From Aved-18 sp964606665 (GTDB lineage: Bacteria; Cyanobacteriota; Vampirovibrionia; Obscuribacterales; Obscuribacteraceae): DNA of 64,000 bases. The stretch covers positions 1 through 64,000 of the forward strand of contig CAZSHS010000002.1 in NCBI GenBank assembly GCA_964606665.1, written 5' to 3'. Below are positions 7,670 through 16,809 of the stretch, piece by piece; the stretch's first letter is position 1, and the number at the start of each line of letters is the position of its first letter. A program made the position numbers and the translations under genes. The notes under the pieces were generated by a model. It was not told where the DNA came from and made no database searches. It was given only the letters and a program-made list of their open reading frames with translations.

Positions 7670-10129
7670 CTATCCACGCGAATCTTCTGACAGATTGGCA
7701 CCATCTCCAGAAATCTTGAAACAAGTTCCTTTAAAGACGAGAGTAACGCTTTTACCCACGGCTAAATATTTGGCGATACCAGGAAATTCTTTGATCAATT
7801 CGAAATAGCGCTTGCTTGCAAATTCGACTTTTTCTGTTTTGCCTTTGAAAACAGCAAGTGCATCATCGACCCAAGAGCCGTTTTTCAGTCGAAAAGTCTT
7901 ATCGTCGACAATCTTTGTCTCCGATATAGAGGATCCATCCCCTTCCACATATGTATCAGTCTTTAGTTTAGACTGAACCTTTTTGAAATGTACAGCCTTT
8001 TCTCCCTTCTCTTCTTTATCGGCCATCATATCGAGAAGCTGCTTGGCGCCAGCGTCTTTCTGACGCTCATCTTGAGCCATGTAGAAGTTATCGCCTCCAG
8101 ATTTAGCCATAGCCAACCTAGAAACATTACGTCCCATTGAAGTTTCAGGAAGTGGTGATGCGTTTGGAGCAAATGTGAAGCGTGCACCACGATCAGAGCC
8201 TCCGCCGCCTGCTGCATGTCCAGGAGCATTGCGTTGCATCAAACTGCCGCGCACCATTGATTCTTGCGCAGAAATCGGCATCGGTCGGCCAAAAGGCATT
8301 GGTCGCACAGGCATGGCAGTAGAATTGGGCTCGGTCACAAGATAAGACGAGTAGGCTGTGACTATGCCGTGCTGGCGAGAGAGCCCCATAATTTCGTCTA
8401 CTATTTCTTGAGTGTTTCCGTTTTCTTTTGCCACTTCTGTTAAGTGACCAACTCTTCGCATCGCCCAAAGTCTGGGCAAGTAATTTGCTGCCAGATCTTT
8501 TTCTGGAAATGAAAGCGGGAATTGAAATGTCTTAGGCACACCACCGACATTGCCTGTGATTTTGATTTTGGCTTCGCCCACTCCTTTGTACTTGCCAACG
8601 AGCATCACTTGTGTGTTGGCGAACATATCTTTCACAGATCGTGGATAAACATCTTTCACAGTTATGCCTTCATATGAAATTTTCACATCCGACATAATTG
8701 GATTTCGAATCTTGTCGTAAAGACCTGACAAAGCCGTTTCTAGATTCTCGCCCGGTTCTACAAATTGTGCGGTACCGTGATGATTACTTGCGATTTTATC
8801 TAACAATTGAGTATTGATATCGTATCCAATACCAAGATTAAAGACGCGCAGGTCTGGTTTAGATGTAAGCAGACTAGCGATTTCTTTGTGACCAGTTTTG
8901 CCTACAGTTGGCTCACCATCAGTCATCATGATCATATACGAAGGACGCTTGCTGCCAGCTTGAAACATTGACGATCCAAGTGAAACTGCATCGGCTAGAT
9001 TGGTGCCACCATGTGCTTCTAAATCGTCTATATAAGCAATTGCTTTGGCTTTATTTTCTTTGGTAGCTTCAAGCAAATGATCTTCGAAAGCATCAGCATC
9101 TGTGTTGAATTGAATGATGTTAAATTTGTCGCCTGCATTCAATGAATTGACCATATATTTGAGCGATTTTTTGCTCTGGTCAAGCCATTCTCCAGCCATC
9201 GAGCCAGAGGTATCTGCAACTATTACTATGTCTTTTGCAACTGCAGATTTACTTGCAATCGGCGGGGAGATAGCAAGCAAGAAGTAGCCATCTTCGTTGT
9301 CTTTCTTGTGTGCTTGCAAATTGGTAGCAAGTTCGCTTGCTGACAAAACGTAGCTGAGCAAAAAGTCCTTTTCGTCTGTGCCATTCTTTTCGTTAAAAGT
9401 GACAGTGGCTTGATGCTCGTTTTCGCGAGTCATAGAAATGTGATGAGTCGGCGACCAAATAGTGCGAATGCCTTGTTTGCCTTTTATAGAAACATTCAAA
9501 TTGGTCTCTGAAACTGCGTCTTTATTTGTCTGGCGCAGTGGATATTTATAAGAGACGATGCCACCATTGGCTTTGAGCAATTGCGTGTATTCAAGCTCGA
9601 CAGTTTTAGAGCCATGCGCAGGAATTGGATAAATGCGCGCTCGAACAGTTTTATAGTCTGCGTATTCAAGTAAGCCAGGATCGATCATTTTGCGCACGAT
9701 AGCTTCGTATTGCGCAGTAGCTTCGGCTTTTTCAAGTATTTTGCCTTCGACTGGTTTTCCATCTATATGTAGTGAGAAAGAACTAAAAGTGGCATCGTCT
9801 GGCAACGGAAATAAATAAGTTCCAGACAAGATTTTGTCAGTATCATTTTTAAATGTCTGTTTTATATATGTTTTGGCGACCTGGTCAAAAATCTCTACTT
9901 TTATATCTTGAGCATCGAGATAAACGCCAGTCTGGACCGAGCCGTGAAGCAATGGTCGAGTTTGGGGATTAGTGGGATTAGGATTAGGATTAGGATTAGG
10001 AAACCCGATGCGCACATTAGGCAGTGAGTGAAAAGCGGAATCTACATATAGAAATCCGGTCGCAGATGCCATTGGCGCCTGAAGGGTTAAAATTCCAATT
10101 GAAAGGGCGAGTCCAAGGATTTTGCGCAT
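7670..10129 (-). CDS. Secreted VIT domain / von Willebrand factor A domain protein
   Basis: The start is placed at ATG 10127-10129, which follows a good GGAGG and opens a signal peptide (MRKILGLALSIGILTL, cleavage after ASA); the longer frame upstream has no such signals. The 819-residue protein resembles inter-alpha-trypsin-inhibitor heavy chains: a VIT domain at about 40-170 (QTFKNDTDKILSGTYLFPLPDDA), then a vWA domain from about 290 with an intact MIDAS (DTSGSM, with a later TDGEPTVG). A Met/Pro/Gly-rich linker precedes a C-terminal region of unknown type. There is no membrane anchor. A run of Pro-Asn pairs near residue 45 comes from a 6-base repeat. Likely a metal-dependent adhesion or surface protein; ligand unknown. 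Confidence 0.88.
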   Translation of the reverse strand: MRKILGLALSIGILTLQAPMASATGFLYVDSAFHSLPNVRIGFPNPNPNPNPTNPQTRPLLHGSVQTGVYLDAQDIKVEIFDQVAKTYIKQTFKNDTDKILSGTYLFPLPDDATFSSFSLHIDGKPVEGKILEKAEATAQYEAIVRKMIDPGLLEYADYKTVRARIYPIPAHGSKTVELEYTQLLKANGGIVSYKYPLRQTNKDAVSETNLNVSIKGKQGIRTIWSPTHHISMTRENEHQATVTFNEKNGTDEKDFLLSYVLSASELATNLQAHKKDNEDGYFLLAISPPIASKSAVAKDIVIVADTSGSMAGEWLDQSKKSLKYMVNSLNAGDKFNIIQFNTDADAFEDHLLEATKENKAKAIAYIDDLEAHGGTNLADAVSLGSSMFQAGSKRPSYMIMMTDGEPTVGKTGHKEIASLLTSKPDLRVFNLGIGYDINTQLLDKIASNHHGTAQFVEPGENLETALSGLYDKIRNPIMSDVKISYEGITVKDVYPRSVKDMFANTQVMLVGKYKGVGEAKIKITGNVGGVPKTFQFPLSFPEKDLAANYLPRLWAMRRVGHLTEVAKENGNTQEIVDEIMGLSRQHGIVTAYSSYLVTEPNSTAMPVRPMPFGRPMPISAQESMVRGSLMQRNAPGHAAGGGGSDRGARFTFAPNASPLPETSMGRNVSRLAMAKSGGDNFYMAQDERQKDAGAKQLLDMMADKEEKGEKAVHFKKVQSKLKTDTYVEGDGSSISETKIVDDKTFRLKNGSWVDDALAVFKGKTEKVEFASKRYFELIKEFPGIAKYLAVGKSVTLVFKGTCFKISGDGANLSEDSRG
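9972..10001. repeat. GGATTA hexamer tandem repeat
   Basis: About four to five copies of GGATTA in a row (with an imperfect copy to the left) lie inside the VIT/vWA gene, where on the minus strand they encode alternating Pro-Asn just after the signal peptide. Such a 6-base repeat can change copy number in frame without breaking the gene. Confidence 0.75.
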
Positions 10130-10264
10130 ACTGCCTCCAAGCTCCATGCATCGGGTTTTGACTTTCCTACTTTCCAAGCTTACTTGAGTGGCAGTTCGTT
10201 GTAAGCGTGGGCAACCTGGCTTTAGATTCAGTGTTATCCCTAGTATTATTAGTTGTTTCCCCCT

Positions 10265-10281
10265 GGGGATTTGCCATCCCC
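10265..10281. promoter_or_regulatory. Inverted repeat in divergent promoter region
   Basis: GGGGAT (10265-10270) and ATCCCC (10276-10281) form a 6-base perfect palindrome with a 5-base centre. It sits about 40 bases before the CHASE2 kinase and 136 bases before the divergent VIT/vWA gene in a 194-base gap. It may be an operator or an RNA hairpin. I see no convincing -35/-10 pair in the gap. An AGGAGGT at 10307-10313 is the ribosome site for the kinase. Confidence 0.35.
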
Positions 10282-10323
10282 GCAAAGCTAGACTAATCTT
10301 GGAGCAGGAGGTCTGCTCAAAAA

Positions 10324-12285
10324 ATGGGTATCTTGAGGTCTTTGTCTACCTGGGTTCGACCATCATCGAATCTGGCGAAAAGCGGTTCTGGACAAAGTCC
10401 CGGGACTGGGACTATTACTGGTCCAGGCCAAATGGAAGGTATTCTTTTTCAAAGATTGTTCTGGGGAACCATGGCAGGCTGCTTATCCACCTTACTACTA
10501 GCCGAATCACCCGTGCTTGACACTATTGAGCACAGCTTGCTCGAATGGCGATACAAGGTCGCATACACTATCAATTCGCGCATTTTTGGGCGCCCGAAGT
10601 CTCAAGACATAGTTATAGTCTCGTATGACGATGATGACCAGTTCGATTTAGAGCAAGAATCGAGCGAAGGCGGACCAAGTCCAATTCAAGAAGTCTTGAC
10701 CAGATTGATCCCTGCAATTGAGCAGTCGGATCCTTTGCTCATTGTGGTAGACCTGGATCTTGCAGGTAAGGCAGATCCGCGCCTTGTCAAGGTTTTCAGG
10801 CAATATAGATCCAATATAGTTTTGGCATTATTAGGCAATCTTGAAGATCCATCAGATTTCCCATCGATGGAACTTCGCCAAGCTTCAAGCGCCTGCGCCT
10901 ACGACTTTCTAGTACAAGAATCAAATGGTCTGGTTTGTCAGCTACCTATATATAACCAAGATACAGACGCTGTTTCTGAACTTGATAAATCTTCCGCTTT
11001 TGATTTTAAAAGCTTAGAATATGAAAGCGACATCGCTTTGTACGAACCTCTGCCAAAGGTGGTCGCAGGGCTTTTGACAAGTAAAGCTGGCGTAGGTCCA
11101 ACACTTGGTCAAATTCCAAAATACAAAGCAGACAATTTGCCCGTCTATATAAATTTTCGCGGCACCAAATATGATACCTACCAAACAAGGGACATTCTAA
11201 ACAATAACAGTAAAACAATTCCCACGGGTGCCTTCCAGGACAAAGTGGTGATAATCGGAACCAAATACACTCAAAAGCAAGACAACACGCCCAAAGTACG
11301 CACACCACTAGCTCGAAATGTAATGCACGCTCAAATACAAGCAGACGCTACTAACACTATTCACAAGAACCAAATCATCTACAGTTTTTCCAAAAACTGG
11401 TATCACCATCTGCTCGTTTTCTTAGGTGGATTGCTTGGCGCCCTTGCTGCAGTACTTCCGCTGGGAAGGCGAAGTTATGCCTTTCTTGCCATAGGTGCAT
11501 CGGCTCTTATTTTTTCCCAAGTCTTATTTCAATTACTACAAATCAATTTTGTAGTTACACCAATTCTTGCAGTTTTATCTTTTGCTTACGTGTTTGGAAC
11601 TGTGATATTTCTCGATACCGACTTGCGTGTGCGCAATAGAGAGCTTGCCCAAGCACGTGAAACAATGCAATTTCGAGCAGAGCAAGAGCGCAGACGTATT
11701 GCCGAAGATTTGCACGACGAGACACTTCCCGCCCTATCCTCTGCTGCACGAATTGCTGATGATTTATCCAAACAAATGCCAGATAACAGTTTGCCGTTAG
11801 AGCTTAGATCTAAACTCGATAACACTTTAGTTGAAATGCGCCGGGTTATAAACGACTTGCACCCGTCAGTTTTGGAAACGATGGGATTCAGACCTGCTCT
11901 TGAAAATCTGTTGCATGTGCTTGAGCGCGATACCAATATTAGTGCCAATTTTGTAGATGCTGGCGACAACAGCGAAAACGAATTAAGCGAAAATACCAAG
12001 TTGCAGTTATATAGAATCGTTCAGGAAAGCCTGAACAACGTTGGAAAGCACTCGCGAGCGAGCCTGGTAGAAGTAGAAATCAAACCTGAAGAAGAGTATC
12101 TAGTCATAAAAGTATTGGATAACGGCGTCGGTATGGATCAAAAACGAATCAACGTGGATTCCCATGGTCTACTTAATATCAAGCAGCGCGCTCAGTTCAT
12201 TGGAGCTTTGGTGGACTGGTCAGAGCCAAGTAAGTTTGAATCAGGCACCCAATTAACACTAAAAATTCCCATTCTAAAAGGTTGA
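10324..12285 (+). CDS. CHASE2-domain sensor histidine kinase (NarX/DegS class)
   Basis: 653-residue membrane kinase. Hydrophobic segment near residues 45-60, an extracytoplasmic CHASE2 domain up to about residue 350 (ending in the typical KVVIIGTKYTQ and an 'MHAQIQADATNTI' helix), then three close membrane helices (about 360-430), a short coil, and a HisKA_3 dimerisation domain with the phosphoacceptor in ERRRIAEDLHDETLPAL. The HATPase lobe shows LYRIVQESLNNVGKHS and DNGVGMD. AGGAGG lies 11 bases before the ATG. The gene for a LuxR-type regulator starts 10 bases downstream, so the two form a two-component pair. The signal sensed is unknown. Confidence 0.93.
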   Translation: MGILRSLSTWVRPSSNLAKSGSGQSPGTGTITGPGQMEGILFQRLFWGTMAGCLSTLLLAESPVLDTIEHSLLEWRYKVAYTINSRIFGRPKSQDIVIVSYDDDDQFDLEQESSEGGPSPIQEVLTRLIPAIEQSDPLLIVVDLDLAGKADPRLVKVFRQYRSNIVLALLGNLEDPSDFPSMELRQASSACAYDFLVQESNGLVCQLPIYNQDTDAVSELDKSSAFDFKSLEYESDIALYEPLPKVVAGLLTSKAGVGPTLGQIPKYKADNLPVYINFRGTKYDTYQTRDILNNNSKTIPTGAFQDKVVIIGTKYTQKQDNTPKVRTPLARNVMHAQIQADATNTIHKNQIIYSFSKNWYHHLLVFLGGLLGALAAVLPLGRRSYAFLAIGASALIFSQVLFQLLQINFVVTPILAVLSFAYVFGTVIFLDTDLRVRNRELAQARETMQFRAEQERRRIAEDLHDETLPALSSAARIADDLSKQMPDNSLPLELRSKLDNTLVEMRRVINDLHPSVLETMGFRPALENLLHVLERDTNISANFVDAGDNSENELSENTKLQLYRIVQESLNNVGKHSRASLVEVEIKPEEEYLVIKVLDNGVGMDQKRINVDSHGLLNIKQRAQFIGALVDWSEPSKFESGTQLTLKIPILKG

Positions 12286-12295
12286 GGACAAATAA

Positions 12296-13012
12296 ATGAC
12301 AATTCTGTTAGTGGACGACGAGCAAAGAGACCGTAAATGGTTGAAGGATTTGCTTTGTGATGAGCTTGCAGCTCATGGTCCTTTTCATGAAGGAACGAAT
12401 GGTCAAGAAGCAGTGGAGCTTGCAAGCAAGCTGCGTCCCCAACTTATCTTTCTCGATATCAAAATGCCCATACTTTCAGGCATCAAAGCTGCCGAGCAAA
12501 TTTTAAAAGAACATCCCGAAATAGGGGTGATTATTCTTTCAAATTTCTCTGACGAAGTCTATGTTAGACAGTTATGGAAAATAGTCCCTCCCGATGGCGC
12601 ATTTGGCTATGTGCTCAAAAACGCATCTAACGAACAAGTGGTCGAAGCCGCTCGCGCTGTGCTCTCTGGCGATTGCTGGATTCATCCAGGTATTGCTCGC
12701 GTCATTCAACGCACTCAAAATAGAGCTCAAAGTTTAACCGCTGCCGAATATGAAGCACTAATTTGTATCGCGCTTGGGATGACAGATTCAGCCATCGCGC
12801 GCCAACTCTATTTGACCGAAAAAGCAGTACAATCAAGATTAAAGTCGTTATATTCGAAGCTCAGTATTCCAGGAAGAGGAGAGTCTAGAGAAGCAGAATT
12901 CAATCAAAGATGCAGAGCGGTTTATTTGTCCAATCAACGAGGACTAATTAATCAATCCGAGCTTGAAGACTGGGAGAGCAAGCTATTGAATTCGCAGGCA
13001 AGGGCTAACTAA
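12296..13012 (+). CDS. NarL/LuxR-type response regulator
   Basis: 238 residues. Receiver domain at 1-125 with the acidic pocket (VDDEQ), the phosphoacceptor Asp in LIFLDIKMP, the switch Ser (IILSNFSD) and the Lys in YVLKNAS. A LuxR-type helix-turn-helix follows at about 145-200 (LTAAEYEALICIALGMTDSAIARQL, then a recognition helix LTEKAVQSRLKSLYSKL). It extends about 35 residues past the usual end. Partner of the CHASE2 kinase 10 bases upstream. The next gene, a secreted unknown, starts three bases after the stop and may be in the same operon. Confidence 0.92.
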   Translation: MTILLVDDEQRDRKWLKDLLCDELAAHGPFHEGTNGQEAVELASKLRPQLIFLDIKMPILSGIKAAEQILKEHPEIGVIILSNFSDEVYVRQLWKIVPPDGAFGYVLKNASNEQVVEAARAVLSGDCWIHPGIARVIQRTQNRAQSLTAAEYEALICIALGMTDSAIARQLYLTEKAVQSRLKSLYSKLSIPGRGESREAEFNQRCRAVYLSNQRGLINQSELEDWESKLLNSQARAN

Positions 13013-13015
13013 CAA

Positions 13016-14326
13016 ATGTTCAAAAGAGCGACCGAGCATTTATTTTTGAAAACCATGATAGTGATACCACTACTTGTGCTTTCGCTCGGCTCGAAAAATT
13101 ATTGGATCACCAATGCTCAGGCTCAAGACAAATCGGTCAAAAAATCGATTCAAATCAAGAAGTCAGCACCAACACCTCAAGTGAGGGTATCGCCAGAATC
13201 AGGAGTGAAACTGCTGGTTGGCATTTTGCAGCGCATAGGAAATGTTCCGGCCCTTGCCATGCAGCAACAGTCAGTAAATTATGCTCCACCACCGCCAGCA
13301 GAGAGCGTTTCCAATCAAATTTTTGGTCAAAACCTTACCGACCCTGCCCTTGCTATTCGGCCTCAAATGCGCAGACAAAGCGCTTCTAATCAAGCCTACA
13401 TTAGCCAGGCTCCGGCAAACAAAGCAAGAGCTAAGCCTGAAAACTTAATTGCTAGTTCGACCAAGATGTATCAGCTAAGCAAAACAATCGATGAGTTAGA
13501 TCGCGCTGCTAATTCGTACGAACCTAATTCCAGTCAACTATCTAATTCTGCTGGTCAATCAAGAGGCGTAGTTATCTCTAATGCTCCACGCATTACAGAG
13601 TATGGTGCAGCAAGTGGTGGCGCCACACAGGTCAAAAATGAAGCAACGATGCGCACCTTAGTTGGTGCTATCAAAGATGCTCAAGCTGAGCAAATGAGCA
13701 GAATGTCTGATTCGGAAGATTCATTTACCACTGCTCAAACTGCTACCAAAGCTAAGCGTCAAGTTGTAAAACTAGATCAACCTTCTTATTACAAACATAT
13801 TCGCGAATATGACGAAAAAAAGAGCGCCAAAGAGCAAAAACAGATTGTTGCCTACAATCCACCTAGCATGGTTTTTGGCATCTCTGGTTTACAGCTTGGA
13901 GCTTCCAATAGTGACGTAAGTAGTTATCTAAAATCGCAGTATGGCAGTCAAAAGAGTAAATTCAAGAGTTTCAAATATAAAGAATGGGTAGTCTGGTCTC
14001 TGGTCGAGCCGTCAAGCCAGGGCGAGCGGACCACTTTACAGATTTTCTCAAGAGCAAATCAAGTTGAAGCCTTACGCATTTTTGACGACAGATATATTCC
14101 AGATGCAGTAAATGTCAGACTGGCTGATACTATGGCTGTAATGAAAAATCGATTCGGCGAACCTGCCTTTGTTTTGGAAGAACCTCAGGTCAAAGACAAT
14201 TCGACCGAAAAGAAAATGATAAAAAATTACGTATATCCTGTGAGCCAAGTAAGCTTCCAGCTTGTAAGAGCAGAGAACGGCACCTCTCCTGTAGTCACTA
14301 GCGTCTTGTTATTTAAGTTTTTATAG
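13016..14326 (+). CDS. Secreted hypothetical protein
   Basis: 436 residues, unrecognised. An N-terminal signal peptide is visible (TMIVIPLLVLSLG, cleavage near AQAQ). The middle (about 45-270) is low-complexity, rich in Ser, Gln, Ala and Asn, without predicted structure. The C-terminal 150 residues look folded: FGISGLQLGASNSDVSSYL, then YKEWVVWSL, IFSRANQVEALRIF and a 'MKNRFGEPAFVLEEP' segment. That pattern of 'GLxLG-S--DV...FG-P' recalls small bacterial domains that test sequence-length thresholds in exported proteins, but I cannot name one. It follows the response regulator by three bases. Confidence 0.75.
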   Translation: MFKRATEHLFLKTMIVIPLLVLSLGSKNYWITNAQAQDKSVKKSIQIKKSAPTPQVRVSPESGVKLLVGILQRIGNVPALAMQQQSVNYAPPPPAESVSNQIFGQNLTDPALAIRPQMRRQSASNQAYISQAPANKARAKPENLIASSTKMYQLSKTIDELDRAANSYEPNSSQLSNSAGQSRGVVISNAPRITEYGAASGGATQVKNEATMRTLVGAIKDAQAEQMSRMSDSEDSFTTAQTATKAKRQVVKLDQPSYYKHIREYDEKKSAKEQKQIVAYNPPSMVFGISGLQLGASNSDVSSYLKSQYGSQKSKFKSFKYKEWVVWSLVEPSSQGERTTLQIFSRANQVEALRIFDDRYIPDAVNVRLADTMAVMKNRFGEPAFVLEEPQVKDNSTEKKMIKNYVYPVSQVSFQLVRAENGTSPVVTSVLLFKFL

Positions 14327-14377
14327 ATATCTCTTGAGCAAAGCGCTTGAGCCTGGCAAACAGGTAGAATATAGGTC

Positions 14378-16399
14378 ATGTCAGTGACCAAGTACCAGCC
14401 TTTATATCTCAAGTACAGACCGCAAACTCTGCAGGAGCTTGTGGGGCAGAGTTCAGTTGTCAAAACGCTGAGCAATGCACTTGAAAATTCGCGCATCACT
14501 CATGCTTATTTATTCACTGGTCCGCGCGGAACCGGAAAAACATCCAGCGCTCGAATCCTTGCCAAGAGCCTAAATTGCGATAACGGTCCCACCACAACAC
14601 CTTGTTTGACTTGCCCATCTTGTGTAGAGATTGCCTCTTCTTCTTCGCCTTCTGTTTTTGAAATTGACGCAGCTTCAAATAACAGCGTAGACGATGCTCG
14701 CAGTTTGATAGAGCGAGCCCCCCTTGCGGCTCAAGGCGGAAAATACAAAATTTATATCGTGGATGAATGCCACATGCTCACTAAAGAGGCATTCAACGCA
14801 CTGCTTAAAACAATCGAAGAGCCGCCACCGCAAGTGGTGTTTATCCTTGCAACGACAGAAGAATACAAAGTTCCACCTACCATCTTAAGCCGCTGTCAGC
14901 GCCTGATGTTCCGCCTTGCCAATCAGCCTGAGCTAGAAAAACATTTACGCAAAGTAGCCGAAGCCGAAAATATCAATATAACAGACGATGCCATTCAGCT
15001 TGTTTGTCGCCGCTCTGGAGGCGGACTAAGAGACGCTTTAGGTCTGTTTGATCAAGCCAGTCTTTTAGCCCAAGAAGGAAAACCAATCACTTCGCAAGAC
15101 TTGCTTGTATTGCTTGGAGCACTGCAAGAAGATTTGCTCCTTTCGCTAGGCATGGGCATAGTAAAGGGCGATGGTTACAGCGTTACTCAAGCAGTAAACG
15201 AACTTTTAGGGCAAGGAAGAGAACCCTCACTTATTGCTCTTGAATTGGCAAAACATTTCTTGAATTTAGTCAAAGGCTCATATTTAAATGTACAAGACAC
15301 AACCCAAATGGGTAAGTATGTAAGCGGATCTGCTTCTTATCTTGAGGGCATACTTGCTCAAGTCAAAGATGGAATACAGTCTTGTGAACTAGTCCAAATT
15401 GTTGAACAGTTAGAAAAACTGGAACAGTCTGTGAAGCGCTCTTCCTTACCTGTGATGACTTTGGAAATCGGACTTTTGTCTATCTGTCACAGACACGACA
15501 TAAAAGATGTGAAAGAACTTTCGCTCAAACTGGAAGCGCTCGAGAACCGCATGCAAGGGGGCTTTGATCCTTCAAACGCCAGCGCACCACAAGTGGTGAC
15601 TCGTCCAAGACCTCAATATTCACAACCGATAACTGCTCCAGTACAAACTTCGACACCAGTGCAAACTTCGACACCGACGCAAGTATCAGCACCGGCACAA
15701 GTAACAACCTCAACAGTTGTTACCATGGAGAGAGTAGAGACACCTCAGGCAGAAATGACTATTATACTTTCTGAAAAGACTCAAGAGTTTGAATCTGAGC
15801 CTGAAGTGCAAGCAACACAACCAATTCCCCAACCCACGCAAGCATCGCCAAGCCAACCAGCTCAAAGCGGATCTCACGGCGACTTAGATGTACTTTGGGA
15901 TAGAGTGCTCGATGCGCTACAGAAGCGCAATATTCCAGCATATAGCGTGGTGAACATGCATGCATTTCCGCTCAACCACGAAAATGATGTGCTCTATCTT
16001 GGTGTGCCAAAAGAGTTCTTTCAAAAAACTATTGAGTCAAAATCGCACCACATTTCTCAAGCTTATAAAGACATCACTGGCGATACCATCACTGTAAAAG
16101 TAAAAGTGGTGGATGAAAGTAATCGCTTGCAAGCAGTTAAGAGTCCGGCTCCAAAACCGGCTCCTCAAGCCCCTACACCCAGAGTTCAAGAAACTCAAAG
16201 CGACTCAAAACCCGACTCGGAGGATGATAGGGCTAAGCCCCTATTAAGCGAAGCAGAAACTAATTCAGCGCCAAATACCGGCACCAAAGCACCAAGCGAA
16301 ATAAGCTTGATGGTACTTGAAACAGACGGCACGGCTTCGCAAAACGCCAAAGAAGCTTATAAGCTCTTCGAAGGTCCCGGCTCTCGATTTATTAGCTAA
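14378..16399 (+). CDS. dnaX: DNA polymerase III subunits gamma/tau
   Basis: Clamp-loader ATPase, 673 residues. Walker A GPRGTGKTSSAR, a four-Cys zinc module (CDNGP..CLTCPSC), Walker B as DECHML, sensor residues in ATTEEYKVPPTILSRCQR. Domain III ends near residue 370. A linker of Pro/Thr/Gln/Ser repeats (QTSTPVQTSTPTQVSAP) at about 400-500 leads to a C-terminal tau-type domain (LWDRVLDALQKRNIPAYSVV). I see no A-rich slippery site at the usual frameshift position, so a short gamma form is not indicated. The last 8 bases overlap the convergent acylphosphatase gene. Confidence 0.96.
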   Translation: MSVTKYQPLYLKYRPQTLQELVGQSSVVKTLSNALENSRITHAYLFTGPRGTGKTSSARILAKSLNCDNGPTTTPCLTCPSCVEIASSSSPSVFEIDAASNNSVDDARSLIERAPLAAQGGKYKIYIVDECHMLTKEAFNALLKTIEEPPPQVVFILATTEEYKVPPTILSRCQRLMFRLANQPELEKHLRKVAEAENINITDDAIQLVCRRSGGGLRDALGLFDQASLLAQEGKPITSQDLLVLLGALQEDLLLSLGMGIVKGDGYSVTQAVNELLGQGREPSLIALELAKHFLNLVKGSYLNVQDTTQMGKYVSGSASYLEGILAQVKDGIQSCELVQIVEQLEKLEQSVKRSSLPVMTLEIGLLSICHRHDIKDVKELSLKLEALENRMQGGFDPSNASAPQVVTRPRPQYSQPITAPVQTSTPVQTSTPTQVSAPAQVTTSTVVTMERVETPQAEMTIILSEKTQEFESEPEVQATQPIPQPTQASPSQPAQSGSHGDLDVLWDRVLDALQKRNIPAYSVVNMHAFPLNHENDVLYLGVPKEFFQKTIESKSHHISQAYKDITGDTITVKVKVVDESNRLQAVKSPAPKPAPQAPTPRVQETQSDSKPDSEDDRAKPLLSEAETNSAPNTGTKAPSEISLMVLETDGTASQNAKEAYKLFEGPGSRFIS

Positions 16400-16673
16400 T
16401 CACTACGAATCTGCCCCAGTACTCATTAATTAGCTCTTGGTCGGCTTCTTCCACATCGACCGATTCAACTTGGGCACTGGGTGGACCTTTGTGACACCAG
16501 ACTATGAGCTCTTGCACCTTTTCATCTGGTCCATAGACCAGCACTTCGACCGACTCGTCCATGTTGTTCTTGACCCAACCAAAAAGGTCGCGCGCGGCGG
16601 CCTCCTTACAAGTGGACTGCCGATAGAAAACGCCCTGGACGCGGCCTTTGATTTTTAATTTGACGCAAGTCAA
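16392..16673 (-). CDS. acyP: Acylphosphatase
   Basis: 93 residues, the usual family size. The active-site loop GRVQGVFYR carries the catalytic Arg, and the catalytic Asn is in FGWVKNNMDESVEV. The C-terminal GPPSAQVESVDVEE segment is typical. The enzyme hydrolyses carboxyl-phosphate bonds such as in 1,3-bisphosphoglycerate. It is a lone minus-strand gene whose stop region overlaps the dnaX stop by 8 bases (the palindrome TTAGCTAA). Confidence 0.93.
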   Translation of the reverse strand: MTCVKLKIKGRVQGVFYRQSTCKEAAARDLFGWVKNNMDESVEVLVYGPDEKVQELIVWCHKGPPSAQVESVDVEEADQELINEYWGRFVVIS

Positions 16674-16809
16674 GATGTCTTACAACCCCCGGCTTTTAAT
16701 GCAATAAGTTTTCGCCATTTTGAGCAATATTTTCTTATATTGTGGAAGAAAAAAGATATTAGAAAAGCTATACTGCTCTATCGGCTCTTGCAGAACCTTA
16801 GGGATATCG

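Noticed and set aside
10130..10285. 52-codon N-terminal extension of the VIT/vWA gene
   Set aside because: The internal ATG at 10129 has a good ribosome site and begins a signal peptide; the extension would bury it.
14378..16399. Programmed frameshift in dnaX
   Set aside because: No A-rich slippery heptamer with downstream stem was seen at the gamma/tau boundary.
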